A program made the position numbers and the translations under genes. Below the pieces are notes generated by a model. It had not been told where the DNA came from. It worked only from the letters and a program-made list of their open reading frames with translations, and did no database searches. Positions 48,501 through 56,830 of a stretch of 64,000 nucleotides of DNA are shown piece after piece (position 1 is the first letter of the stretch; each line of letters opens with the position of its first letter). Source of the stretch: Elmis aenea (taxonomy: Eukaryota; Arthropoda; Insecta; Coleoptera; Elmidae); NCBI GenBank assembly GCA_947652605.1, contig OX393579.1:3224001-3288000 (forward strand). The letters run 5' to 3'.

Positions 48501-51500
48501 TAAAACTAGTTTTGAGATGGAAAAAAATTCATACGATACAAGGGTTTAACGATTTTAAAAATATTCGCAAAATTAAAGTGCCCTTATTTTAAGACTTACA
48601 AAAAAATGCATGGGAAAAAATTGTTCAGAAATCAAAAATATAACTTACTACGAAATTTGACGTTAAAATTTTATTTTCGAAGTTTACAGTAGTTTTAACA
48701 TTCAAAAAGTTTGCAAAAGTTTCTAACTAAAAGAAAAGTTTTTTATTATCGATTTCTCGAAAAATTTAATTATTTTGAAAAGTTGGTGCATGGTCTGAAA
48801 CTTATTTGGTTGTTGAAATTACTTCAAAAATTAAAATAGAAATTTTAACGTAAAATTTCACGTTTGGTCGTATTTTTGAATTCTAAAAAATCTTTCTCTA
48901 TGAAGATTTTTGGTAACTCTTTAAATAGGGCCCCTTTTTACTCTTGTGCATATTTCTGAAATTGCTAAAATCTAGTGTTGTATGATTTTTATGAAATGTT
49001 TTTTATCTTAAAATTAGTTTTAGGTCATGCACCAACTTTTATCAAGAATAAAAGTTTCTAAGAAATTTTTCATAAAAAACTTTTCATTTGTTGCATACTT
49101 TTTGAACATAGAAGATATAATGTAGTGTGAAAAATGAAGAAATTAGTTGTAAGCGGGGAAAATAATTAAGTTTCTTGTACAAGAATCAAAAATTCGTGAT
49201 TTTTTTGATTTTTTAAATTTAAATCAATGATTTTTATCAAATTTTACCCGACCCTGCAAGATAGTGCTAGAAGAATAGCAGCGATTTTTGAAAAAGTTCT
49301 GTTCTTGCAGACGCCCGTACAAACACAAAAATAGTGTAAATATACAGCCGTAGTACCTACTCGGAGAACAATGTTGCAAAAAAGAAGAAAATACCTTGCA
49401 TTGTTAGCTCAATCGATTTAGCAACTCCAAATAACAATAGCGTTACGTTGAAGTTAACTTAGTGGTACTTAAATTTTTCGAAAAATAGTAACCTACTTGT
49501 TTAAGAATTATTTTCTATCAAGCACGTACAACATACACATTTTATCATGAACGTACGAATATATTAAATAAATACAAGTACAAAAGTACACTTATAAGTA
49601 CATAGGTACATGCTTCAAGATGATCTAAATATTATTACAAACGACGAACCATGTAAAATTATATAAAACTTACATTCATGTAAGCATATGCTTCAAGGTA
49701 ATCAAAATTTCACATACGGAACATGAATATTATATAAAACCTACATGTGTACTTCCAGAAAACCCAAATTTAAGATACGATATATGTAAAATTACAAACT
49801 TACGCAAGCAAAGTACTTTTAATAACACACTCCATATGCAAGAGCGAAAATTTGGTAAAGCAATTGAGTTCAACGGTTGATATCTTTATCTAATAAACAT
49901 ACACGTGTTATAAAATACTTAAATAACATTCGGTGTTACGGCTTTGAAGTTGTATAAGGTACATATATGGTCGCTAGTGGCATATAATTAAGGCAACTGG
50001 GTTAATTATGTTTATATAATTAAATACAAACAGAAGTTTATCGAAACAAATTGTGTGAACTTTCTAAGCTTTATATAAAATTTCATATTTGCCGATAGCG
50101 TAGTAATATAGGGTGTCATTACGAAGCAAAATATATGACAGTATCTTCGTCTTGTGATGTTGAACAACACCCATTAAGTTAAGGGGTAAAACCGTGCTAT
50201 TTTGCAATTAAATTCGCCATATAATACAAAAATCTACGAGTTTATAAAAATATAAGCATAATATAATTTACAAATAGTTGGTACATAGTTAAACAATAAT
50301 ATTTTGTTTACTGTTCTTGTTTATGAACAAAACAGGACTAAAACCTAGCGTAATTCAAGTGAAATTATAATTTAAGGATTAAGACACAATTTTAAGTTTG
50401 CTGCAGAGTATTCTTAACTTCACAGTCCTATATTTTGTGGTACTTTTAATTAATTTGAGTTGTTGTTAGTACCCAATTGTTCACAATTTGTTTACAAAAT
50501 ATTTGAATTCGTTTTAGAACTTGCTTGCACTGATTGTGAATTATTTCAATGTTGTAACTGTTTATAATTAGAAAGAGTACAATTGCTGCAACAAATTTTA
50601 ACTTTGTGATTAAATCATTTCAGTGTAAGCCTTAATTTTTTTCTAAACTGCTGTCGATTATTATTAACTTATCAACTAGTAATAGGTTAGGTTTTATATC
50701 AGTACAAAGCTGTTGGATCCAAAACAGCAGTTTAATTAAACTACATGAAATGGACCTGAAAATCTTTCATTATAAATGATTATGTAATGTTATTTACTAA
50801 CGAATTTTCAATTGATCAAAGCATGTGGATATTTTAAAATGTAAACTGTAAATTACCTACACAAAAAAAAGTTTACACTAAATTATAAGTAAACTATTTG
50901 CATTCTCATTGTTTTTCCAAAAATAGACTAACAACACTTTCATAATCCATTAAGAATGCTCTTACCTGCAAATCTTAAATAATGCAGCAAAATTTCTGTG
51001 TTTTGGAAACATATATAACTTATATATTTTCTGGACGTAAATGAATGGGTTATTTTAATTTATCATAGGTCAGTGTTCTCCCCAGAATTTATTTTTTGCC
51101 GGGCGGACGCAAAAGGCTGCCGGGCGCCCCCCCTCCCCAAATGAATGTTCGGTCTTATTATTTTATAATTACATATTATTTTGTATTACTAGTTTTTAAA
51201 TTTACACAAATATTTTGTTCCATAAAACATTATATATTTGTAATAAATATCGCATTTTAAACAATAATATAATACAATTTAATTTAAGGAATTTTAAGAA
51301 TTTAAAGAAACTTTGTTTAACTAAATAAAAAACAAATAATTCGCTAATAGAACCTTCGGCTTCTTCAACTTCCTGGCTTGAAACCAAAGTTGTTTTAGAT
51401 TGCTTTTCATTGTTTAGAGCACTTTCTTGTTTTTTAAAAAAACTAAATAAATTAGTCTGATTTGACTTTAAGTTATTGTCATTGTCTGAAGTATGAAATA

Positions 51501-53162
51501 AAATTAATAATTAATAGTGTGGTATTTTTATATGTTCAAAACTTATTGATTTAATGGAAATATGACATAATTTTTTTGATTGGATTTAAAAAAATTTAAA
51601 ATTTCTGACTGTTTTGCTACACTATTAAAATACGGATTTTAGATAAAATTGCACCTCACTGTTATTGATTGTCGCATCGATTCGCAATGATGAGCACTGC
51701 ACTTTATAATGAGGGTACAAATATATGAAAATGACCAAACGTCTCGATTTTGGCAGGAGAGTAGTAATCTGTCTGCTATTTTGTGATAATCACTGTTGCT
51801 GCTGTTTGGTATGCGACTTAGCACGAACGATAACACCAATGTCGAGTCGAGTCGCGCCGACTCGACTCTAGATGTCTCCGTTGTTTTACGGTCTTTGTCT
51901 CTTCTCGTACGTGTACTAGTTAAACGAAGATATCAGTTTTAGGTTTTATTTACTTTTTTAACTTGTTCTGTGATTTTATTTTGGCATCTATCAGTTTAAC
52001 GTTTTAAATCTAAGATTTTTTTAGATATTAGATTTTACATACGCACTTATTACGAAATTTATCAACCGGGCGGTTAGAAAAATCAGCCGGGCGGCCCGCC
52101 CGGAAAAAAGGGCCTGGGGAGAACACTGTAGGTACATTGTATTGTGATAATTTTTGACGAATTTCGGCGACCAGTAGCGTTACTTTAATATAGATTAAAC
52201 CACCCCCTGACGTACCACTCTGACAGTACTTGTACAATTTGACATAACAAACATTTAATTTGACAGGTTAGGTCAAGGACATTTTCTGACAAAATATAAC
52301 TCGTGCATTGCAAATTTTTGACAAATTTTCACTCATGAAAGTTGAATCAGAAAAAATCACTCATGCACTCGTGTTTTTTTCAGCTCAACTTGCATTCGGG
52401 CATATTTACCAAAAATTATCGATAATTTTCAATGCACTTGTTATATTACTACTCATAATATTCAAGACGATACAAAATTGGTTTTACTTTGTATCTATGT
52501 AAATAGTTAGAGTATAATTAATACAAAAAAATAATTACACCCATTGTGATTTAAGTGCTTAGGGGTTAAACGAATTAGAAATTTTAAAACAATAAAAAAT
52601 ATCTAACTTATAATTAAGTTCACGTCCCACACAAAACAATGCAATAATTTCATATAAATAAACTCTATTAAAAATGACTGATCGTTTCTCCGAAGAATTT
52701 TTTTGTAGAAGTGCAATATCAGTTTAAAAATTCTCGTCTCATCTTATGACGCAGACGTATTTATTTGTCTATTTACAAAATTTAATAGACTGAAACTAAT
52801 GCAGAGACGATAGTCTTAAAACTGGTCCAACATTTCCACTTCGAAAAAAGATAAGACATTTTTAATTAAACTTTTTAATATCAATAAATGAATCGCTTAA
52901 ATAATCAAAGCTATAAATTAAATTACACAACGAAGAAACGTTCAAACCACGTACACTTCAAGACGGATTGCCTTTCGACAAAGAAATATCGCCTTAAAAA
53001 TCATAAAAGCAAAATTATGAATACAATAAAAGTCGATGTCAAGAGAATATTGATGACGTTCGCCGACGTCAAAGAGTGCTAGGCTCGTCACATCGACCAC
53101 GGAATTATAGATGGATTTCTTTCGCGGAGCTTTTAGAATAAAAACCACTTACTTTGAGCCAT
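31393..53162 (-). CDS. MICALL: MICAL-like protein (LIM, NPF motifs, bMERB), seven-exon model
   Basis: Joined coding exons, 5' to 3': 53,162-53,153; 48,053-47,968; 37,013-35,149; 34,496-34,271; 33,724-33,460; 32,233-31,879; 31,819-31,393. All junctions are AG/GT and phases agree, giving 1,077 residues. A LIM domain lies at about residues 44-101 (ligands C46, C49, H67, C70, C73, C76, C96, C99). NPF motifs at 540, 600 and 627 sit in acidic contexts. Proline-rich KKKKPAPPPP- and KKAPLPP-type stretches follow. A bMERB domain covers about 862-1005 (ending LEEEYADLEYQIR-type helix, ELINRLVEVVERRNEIV). The tail is lysine-rich. In known MICAL-like proteins the bMERB binds Rab8/10/13/35 and NPF motifs bind EHD proteins on recycling endosomes. 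The usual N-terminal CH domain is not in this window, and there is no FAD monooxygenase region. Domain identity is confident; the first exon is less so. Confidence 0.88.
31879..32233 (-). CDS. MICALL: MICAL-like exon 6 (start of bMERB domain)
   Basis: Acceptor tgtttag, donor gtaagt. It encodes TFGKWKRRKG, then the first bMERB helices (EIKYELEHIEIQQQGLEKQG and FELVNEKNDLFRRQAELMY). The domain continues in frame into exon 7. Confidence 0.93.
32290..33445. repeat. 51 bp minisatellite in MICAL-like intron 5, about 22 copies
   Basis: The unit (aagttaatggaaaaacataa, then ttggtatgatttaaataaat and cacaagtcttt) repeats every 51 bases at 32,361, 32,412, 32,463 and 32,514, then on to the donor of exon 5. 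Variant units recur every four units (marker ggaaaaccataattagtatg at 32,471, 32,675 and 32,879), then after five units (33,134), so a 204-base higher-order unit was amplified. It fills almost the whole intron. Confidence 0.95.
33460..33724 (-). CDS. MICALL: MICAL-like exon 5 (linker)
   Basis: Acceptor tttttgcag; donor gtaggt placed so that the leftover base joins GT to give Ser. It encodes a basic, proline-containing start (RPRKTKKAPLPPSS) and an acidic/Asn-rich end. Reading past the donor runs into the intronic 51 bp repeats. Confidence 0.8.
33731..34270. other. MICAL-like intron 4
   Basis: Intron between exons 4 and 5; no further feature seen. Confidence 0.6.
34271..34496 (-). CDS. MICALL: MICAL-like exon 4 (Ser/Pro-rich linker)
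   Basis: Acceptor gttaccag, donor gtaagt, phase 2 to phase 0. It encodes GSVGTPEPKPRKSG, a Ser/Thr-rich tract and KKKKPAPPPPSS, a likely SH3-type ligand. Confidence 0.85.
34497..35148. other. MICAL-like intron 3
   Basis: Intron between exons 3 and 4. The patch around 34,895-35,100 (tacagagtgacccatt at its start) resembles a decayed dispersed repeat. No coding signal. Confidence 0.5.
35149..37013 (-). CDS. MICALL: MICAL-like exon 3 (LIM domain and acidic NPF region)
   Basis: A 1,865-base exon with acceptor ttttcag and donor gtatgt. It opens with the LIM domain (CAKC...HRTCFRCARC...CETC). This is followed by about 420 residues of Glu/Ser/Asp-rich, low-complexity sequence and then three NPF motifs (LNPFDDEEDD, MNPFDEDED, LNPFWSDGEDPE), each in an acidic setting, which favours EH-domain binding. 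The exon ends with a PVPLPRT proline-rich stretch. Confidence 0.92.
37094..37252. mobile_element. Small palindromic MITE in intron 2
   Basis: The left end gtacaggctggtccaaattt...gggattacata is mirrored by the right end (tatgtaatctcacagaattt...gtac). About 160 bp, with inverted arms of about 35 bp and both tips at GTAC. Confidence 0.65.
37278..37331 (-). other. Possible cryptic or poison exon in MICAL-like intron 2
   Basis: A 54-base block with a strong acceptor (tttattttccctcag) and donor (aag|gtaaac). Exon 2 ends in phase 0; inclusion would keep frame for 16 codons (EDSMDIIGQYKPEIFC) and then meet TAG two codons before the donor. It would therefore truncate the protein ahead of LIM or trigger decay. 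It may also be a chance match. Confidence 0.3.
37751..38158. mobile_element. About 400 bp TIR element (CAGGGTGTTTC type) in intron 2
   Basis: The left end cagggtgtttcttaagtat followed by tgcaaaaaaat is mirrored by the right end (ttttttgcaatacttaagaa acaccct). Subterminal arms (ggtgattcc / ggaataacct; agacgtctctttcgga / tccgaaaggagacgtct) are also inverted. The flanks are TA-rich, consistent with a TA or TATA target. No reading frame. Confidence 0.8.
38465..38551. mobile_element. Short MITE with 'AAATGCTAGACCAGTT' ends
   Basis: gcagaaatgctagaccagtt and its imperfect inverse (aaactggattagcgtttct) bracket about 40 bases including agagacgag. One of at least five related copies in the window (see 45,749, 52,701, 58,099 and single ends near 23,671 and 40,050). 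Confidence 0.65.
38552..39270. other. MICAL-like intron 2, no recognised feature
   Basis: AT-rich intron; nothing supported. Confidence 0.4.
39477..39529. repeat. (GA)n microsatellite
   Basis: About 26 GA dinucleotides without interruption, inside intron 2 next to the hAT fragment. GA tracts can bind GAGA-type factors in insects; no evidence that this one does. Confidence 0.95.
39608..39766 (-). pseudogene. hAT transposase C-terminal fragment (dimerisation domain)
   Basis: On the minus strand a frame reads DALKTIPPTTRESERAF, then CAGGLSVNKLKTRASD and ends with HLYFLK and TGA. The IPPTSTxSERAFSxxGLxxxKLR pattern is the signature of the hAT C-terminal dimerisation domain. Upstream the frame is closed by stops, so only the last 50 or so codons survive. 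A (GA)n tract and a possible element end (ctagggtttctc, 39,274-39,285) lie beyond the stop. Confidence 0.75.
40040..42710. other. MICAL-like intron 2, mostly unannotated
   Basis: AT-rich intron. It starts with a single MITE end (aactggtctagcatttctac, 40,053-40,072). Short open frames (for example 108 codons at 41,274-41,600 minus) have no recognisable family. Confidence 0.4.
42718..43253 (+). mobile_element. Internally deleted Tc1-like transposon
   Basis: TA precedes cagtggtgtgcaaaataata at 42,718, and a diverged inverse (tttttttgcacttctg) ends at 43,253 before TA. The 536-base element still holds part of a transposase (42,922-43,164), much shorter than a full 1.3-1.6 kb Tc1 element. Confidence 0.75.
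42922..43164 (+). pseudogene. Tc1-like transposase fragment
   Basis: An 80-codon frame. It contains RLIEYKLKARVLKNCP-type sequence, then a jump to NRIKFAKEHSKTGHLKW and MVWSDETKINYFGS. The WSDE motif carries the first catalytic Asp of the DDE triad. The helix-turn-helix region and the later catalytic residues are missing, so it is inactive. Confidence 0.8.
44737..46715. mobile_element. Two facing hAT-like ends (possible about 2 kb non-autonomous hAT)
   Basis: cagtgtttgccaaacttttc at 44,737 and the inverse-type end ccacactttgagaaacactg ending at 46,715 resemble hAT terminal repeats (CAGTGTTTC(T/C)CAAA). The eight-base flanks do not match, so these may be the ends of two different decayed elements rather than one. 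Confidence 0.45.
45749..45904. mobile_element. MITE with 'GTAGAAATGCTAGACCA' ends
   Basis: cttgtagaaatgctagacca is mirrored about 130 bases later by gaaactgctttagcatgtat (imperfect), with the shared internal agagacctcagt. Same family as 38,465 and 52,701. Confidence 0.65.
46716..47967. other. MICAL-like intron 2, 5' part
   Basis: No feature supported beyond the intron itself. Confidence 0.4.
47968..48053 (-). CDS. MICALL: MICAL-like exon 2 (CH-LIM linker)
   Basis: 86 bases bounded by ctttgtttcag and aag|gtaaaa. It encodes a Ser/Thr/Pro-rich linker (SPSRIVPKRPATTSGG...) ending in phase 0, which joins directly to the LIM exon. The length fits the linker between CH and LIM domains in this family. 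Confidence 0.75.
48120..49264. mobile_element. 1,129 bp non-autonomous hAT element (48,128-49,256) with 8 bp TSD CAAGATAG
   Basis: A perfect caagatag flanks both ends. The tips are caggctcagtcaactgattt and (inverse) cagggtcgggtaaaatttga. Subterminal copies of 'gatttaaatcat' occur at both ends. The interior has long imperfect inverted repeats (agttttttatgattgattt versus its complement near 49,065). There is no transposase frame. It sits in intron 1 of the MICAL-like gene. Confidence 0.88.
49265..51060. other. MICAL-like intron 1, AT-rich
   Basis: No coding frame, CH-domain signature or repeat boundary was recognised on either strand. Confidence 0.45.
51202..51490 (-). pseudogene. Possible transposase N-terminal remnant
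   Basis: The minus strand reads SDNDNNLKSNQTNLFSFFKK, then QESALNNEKQSKTT and SSQEVEEAEGSISELF. A Ser/Asn-rich start with a 'LFSFFKK' patch is common at the N-termini of hAT-type transposases. It then drifts into low-complexity sequence. The family assignment is tentative. Confidence 0.35.
51844..51868. other. Perfect 11 bp-arm palindrome
   Basis: gagtcgagtcg, cgc, cgactcgactc: a perfect GC-rich stem with a 3-base loop inside the TIR element. Confidence 0.9.
52701..52848. mobile_element. MITE with 'GTAGAAATGCTAGACCAGTT'-related ends
   Basis: ttttgtagaagtgcaatatc / agtttaaaa is mirrored by gtcttaaaactggtccaaca / tttccact. It contains the family's agagacga motif. In intron 1 of the MICAL-like gene. 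Confidence 0.6.
53153..53162 (-). CDS. MICALL: MICAL-like exon 1 (Met-Ala-Gln), putative
   Basis: ATG GCT CAA plus one base, followed directly by a consensus donor gtaagt. The leftover base completes the first codon of exon 2 (phase 1), so the splice is in frame. The alternative is that exon 2 normally receives a CH-domain exon lying beyond the window. Confidence 0.5.
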
Positions 53163-53197
53163 AGGAAAACTCACAACTCCACGTTGTTTCACACTCA

Positions 53198-53206
53198 GTA
53201 CTGACT
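53198..53206 (-). promoter_or_regulatory. Putative initiator (TCAGT) of the MICAL-like exon 1 promoter
   Basis: On the minus strand, tagTCAGTact places the +1 A at 53,202, forty bases before the ATG. TCAGT is the arthropod initiator consensus. The bases at +28 to +32 (tgtga after a t) match four of five positions of a loose DPE; this is weak support. Confidence 0.35.
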
Positions 53207-53333
53207 AAAAATCCAGCCACGAAAATCGTGTTTTATTTTAAAAACTTTCTAAATAAACACGATGATTCACCTACACACATGTAACGTCTTATTATATGCA
53301 AAGTACTAGGCGTAGGTGACACTTTGACGTTGT

Positions 53334-53855
53334 TTGAAGATGTGGTTTGTTACGTTTGGGTTTCCATTCAGGGGTGCGGTTGTAGAACTTAATAATAATC
53401 GTACATGTACTCTTATTTCGTATTGTTTTTTGATCTGTGCAGCATCAAAAAAGGACAGGACTTCCTCTTTCGACTGTTACCGGAAAAACATTGCTACTGT
53501 TAAAGATCTGCATTTAAAAAAAGCTGTCAGTCGTTTATTGCCGCATCAGATCTCTGGGCAGGTTAGAATTTGCCGTGAAACTTTGAATTTTCTTAATTAT
53601 GGCGGGCAAAAAGTTTTTTCCGGTATTGTTACAGGCCACAAAACGTGCACTTCCTTTTCCGATGTTCTAGCCGCTAAGAGAGCAGTCGGGTTGATCCACG
53701 AAGATGAGCAAAATGCCAACGCAAATATATTTAAGACGACCACAAGCCAAAATTTTTATTCGTTTTTCCTTAGATCAGCGGTTCCCAAAGTGAGTTCCGC
53801 GTACAAATTCAGGAATTCCGCATGTCTTTTGGTATTGCTTTGCTTATTTTTTTGA
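53334..53855 (+). CDS. Uncharacterised 173-codon reading frame, 3' end in a hAT terminal repeat
   Basis: The longest open frame in the window outside the MICAL-like gene and without an obvious repeat origin in its first 146 codons. The middle reads RKNIATVKDLHLKKAVSRLL, then PHQISGQVRICRETLNF and DVLAAKRAVGLIHEDEQNAN, mixed in composition rather than low complexity. A good acceptor-like sequence (tgatctgtgcag) lies inside at about 53,430-53,441, so an exon could start there. From 53,776 the frame runs into a hAT end, so its C-terminus is transposon-derived. It diverges from the MICAL-like promoter 170 bases away. I do not recognise the family; chance or a decayed gene remain possible. Confidence 0.3.
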   Translation: MKMWFVTFGFPFRGAVVELNNNRTCTLISYCFLICAASKKDRTSSFDCYRKNIATVKDLHLKKAVSRLLPHQISGQVRICRETLNFLNYGGQKVFSGIVTGHKTCTSFSDVLAAKRAVGLIHEDEQNANANIFKTTTSQNFYSFFLRSAVPKVSSAYKFRNSACLLVLLCLFF

Positions 53856-55234
53856 CTCTTGGTGTTGGTGACCTTCTTTAAGGATCAGATTTAAATTTGT
53901 ATATCGAAAATTGTAATATTATTAGAAATCCTATCTGCAGCTTATCAGAATCCCAAACTGAGATCTTCTTTCTAAAAGGGTTCGGAAAACAGTTCGAAAA
54001 ATTGTTCCTCGAATGAAAAGTTCTTTAAAAGCTTGGTTGCTCGAATAAAAATTTCTCGAAAAGAAAATTGCTCGAAATAATGAAATAGACTACTTAAAAA
54101 AAATTAGATTTATATAAATACAAAACAATTAAATGTACTAGAAAAGTTGTTTACATTTGTTTACAAAAGTGTATTTAAATTCCTACTTTTTTTCTTATTT
54201 CAAATATATAAGGGTTGATGTAGTTATTTCCAATAATGCGCAAGTTACAAAGTTTTTTTTTTTGTTTAAGGCTGTGACAAAAAAAACAAGGTGTAAAACC
54301 TTTTAAAACTTATTTGGTACATGTTACGAAGGTTTCTTATTTGTTGTTGAGATAAACATTATGAATATTTGAACATAAGATAACAACAATATAGTCAGAA
54401 TCAGCAGTTATGTAGTATATAATATTTTCAAATATTTAAAGTGTTTATCTCAACAACAAATTGAGTAGGTAAGTGTACATGTATTTGTAAATAAATTTAA
54501 ATAATTTTTTTAAAGTGTAAACAAACGTAAACAACTTTTCTAGTACATTTAATTATTTTGTATTTATATAAATTTAATTAACGTTCTTTAAGTAACTTAT
54601 TTCATTATTTCGAGCAATTTTCTTTTTGAGAAATTGTTATTCGAGCAACTAGGTTTTCAGGGAAAATTTTTCGAGCAATTTTCACCAAACCTTTTCTAAA
54701 TTAGGAAAACAATGATAATTATTAATGAGTATCAAATTCTTTCAGAGAAAACAAAAAGCCAACAGAATTTGTAGCAGTGCCAATTCAGTTATCCAACATT
54801 ATACCAACTTTTAAGAGGATATTGTAATCAAAGAAGACATTCTTCTCATTAATTTTATTTTTATTCATTTATTTAGTTTCTCTGCATATTTTTCATACAT
54901 ACTAGCCATACCAGAATGTTGTTTTTTGTAAGTTCTTCGTTATATTTTGTTCGTTAACAGTAAACTTTTGTGCTGGTTACATATTTATAAATTTGTTCAA
55001 TTTTATACTTTGTTTTCATGATCATTAATAACTGTTTTCTGTTCATATTTGCTTTGCTACATTGAAAATGTATCAATAAAATAATAGCAACAAAAGTTAT
55101 GTACTAATAAAACAATTTTTGGTTCATTTACAGTCTTCTTAAAATTGGGGGGTCCATAAAATGTACATATGGTAAGGTTTTCAGATTCAGAAAAATCGAG
55201 TAAGGGTTCCGTGACAAAAGTTTGGGAACCGCTG
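53776..55234. mobile_element. 1.46 kb non-autonomous hAT element
   Basis: The tips cagcggttcccaaa and tttgggaaccgctg are perfect 14-base inverted repeats, with 'ttccgcg / ttccgtg' just inside. This is the classic hAT end type. The eight-base flanks do not match (ccttagat versus catatgtt). No transposase is present. A foldback structure is nested inside. Confidence 0.85.
53990..54695. repeat. About 700 bp foldback (inverted repeat) inside the hAT element
   Basis: Left arm 53,990-54,180 (gttgctcgaataaaaattt; aattaaatgtactagaaaag) is mirrored at 54,505-54,695 (cttttctagtacatttaatt; aaattgttattcgagcaac). Inner arms at about 54,328-54,355 and 54,435-54,465 (ttgttgttgagataaaca and inverse) continue the palindrome. 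The sequence could form one very long hairpin. Confidence 0.85.
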
Positions 55235-55789
55235 CATATGTTTTTTTAGTTCCCTTCAAACGCATTCGATAAAATAAAAAAGTTTTTGATCAGGCAAAGA
55301 AAATACTCGTATCGCTAAACTGCAGCGCACAGACCCAAATGACGCGAAGACGCTTCTCAACTTGGTCCAACAATGACCTGCAACTAACTTCACTTTTACT
55401 CTCATTAATTAAATTAACAACTTGCATAATTTTTGATTGGCCGTCGACTTCGTATTTCGAAAGCGCCCATATCCTGTCACATTAGCGATCTATAAATTAC
55501 TTGTCCAATTATTTTTGCAATAATTAAACATTATCAGCAAATATTGATCGCATACGGTAATCCGTAGCCTTCACTTTCCAATCCCATTATGAATTCTGCC
55601 TAAACAATGACTGTGGCAGAAAAGGTCGCGTTAATTTTTTTTTGTACAAACGTAACTGAAGACCTTACACCATGATTACATGAGGAAATCGTTGCGCAAT
55701 ACAGGCACAAACATATTATTTTAATTAAAAACCCAAAGTTAGATACCTAAACACACAATAATTACGACTTATTTTTGTTTCTTTGACAC

Positions 55790-56170
55790 TGAATATATTT
55801 CCACGTGAACAGGGCTTATTATTCAATTATGTCCTAACGATTAATTAAATTTTGTCTCATTGCATATTTTAATTTAGTAATAAATGGCTTGCGCGCTGGC
55901 GACCTTCGCGGGTAATCAGAAATTTATTAGGCGCACCTTGTTTTAGTGGATTACCAAATAAACGGTTTAAATCAATATTCGCGGACCACAACAAAGTCGC
56001 TGAACGACAAACGAATTAATCTTTCACATTATTTTAATCGCTCCAAACCTTTTACTTTCGCGTATTATTTATTGCCGGTCTGATATGCGGGTAGTGGTCA
56101 TAAATTATGTGGAAAAATTGTCTCCGATGTAAACGAGTTACTGATTTTCTTTCGCTATTTCTTTTTGTTT
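55790..56170. promoter_or_regulatory. Candidate cis-regulatory island
   Basis: A less AT-rich non-coding stretch with clustered short words resembling insect developmental factor sites: ggattac and taatcag (homeodomain K50/other), accacaac (Runt type), tttattgcc, aaacgg, cataaattatg. No open frame. Inference from composition only. Confidence 0.25.
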
Positions 56171-56639
56171 GGTATAATTGTCCACAGCACACTACCTCCT
56201 GGAATTTGATTATTTTTTTTTTTAAGAGCTAAAATGACAATCAAAATATTGCCATTTCGCGAGGGTACACTTCATAAAGCGAATTTTTAAACTAATGGTT
56301 TTGCAAAACATGGTTTACATTATTTATCACCAAAATCGAACATCAAAGAAGTTTTAAAAAAAGTATAGAATATCTAAATGGAAGAATTTTATCGGTCATT
56401 CCATCTTTTGAATTTCACTTTTATATCAGAGAATGCGCGCATTAATCTATTAACAAAAAGGAAATTGCAAAAACCAGAAATTAAATTTATGTAATGAGCA
56501 GTTAAGTACATAGCTAAGGAATGCACATATAAGGTAATCACATAATAAATATGTAACATAGTGTTTTACAATGCGCCTATTTTAAGTACATATAGAATGG
56601 AAAAAGAAATGACCATTGATTTCATATGAGCAGCGCAAT

Positions 56640-56830
56640 TATTTAAATTACGTTTAGACTGGCGCTTATTGCACATAAGTAACCTTAATTAATTTGGCTA
56701 ACACAGCGCCGAATTAGTTAATCCATTTTGAAACAAGGCCAGTTTATCGAGAAAGTTCCTAAATACTCATCCATATGCAAACTATTTTGCTCCCAATTAG
56801 CATGCTAATTCACCAACCCAGCCAAATTTT
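56640..56830. promoter_or_regulatory. Candidate cis-regulatory island
   Basis: Contains ttaattaatttggc, gttaatcc (Bicoid/Otx-type), catatgcaaac (POU-type), and caattagcatgctaatt, a near palindrome carrying two TAAT cores. Non-coding. Inference only. Confidence 0.25.

Larger units (their letters stand above)
51066..52133. mobile_element. 1,058 bp TIR element (51,071-52,128) with 5 bp TSD TAGGT
   Basis: The tip cagtgttctccccag is mirrored by ctggggagaacactg; taggt flanks both sides. GC-rich subterminal blocks (gccgggcgg / ccgcccgg) are also inverted. A five-base duplication is unusual for hAT; Transib-like elements make five-base duplications but have other tips. A transposase N-terminal remnant lies inside on the minus strand. 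Confidence 0.8.
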
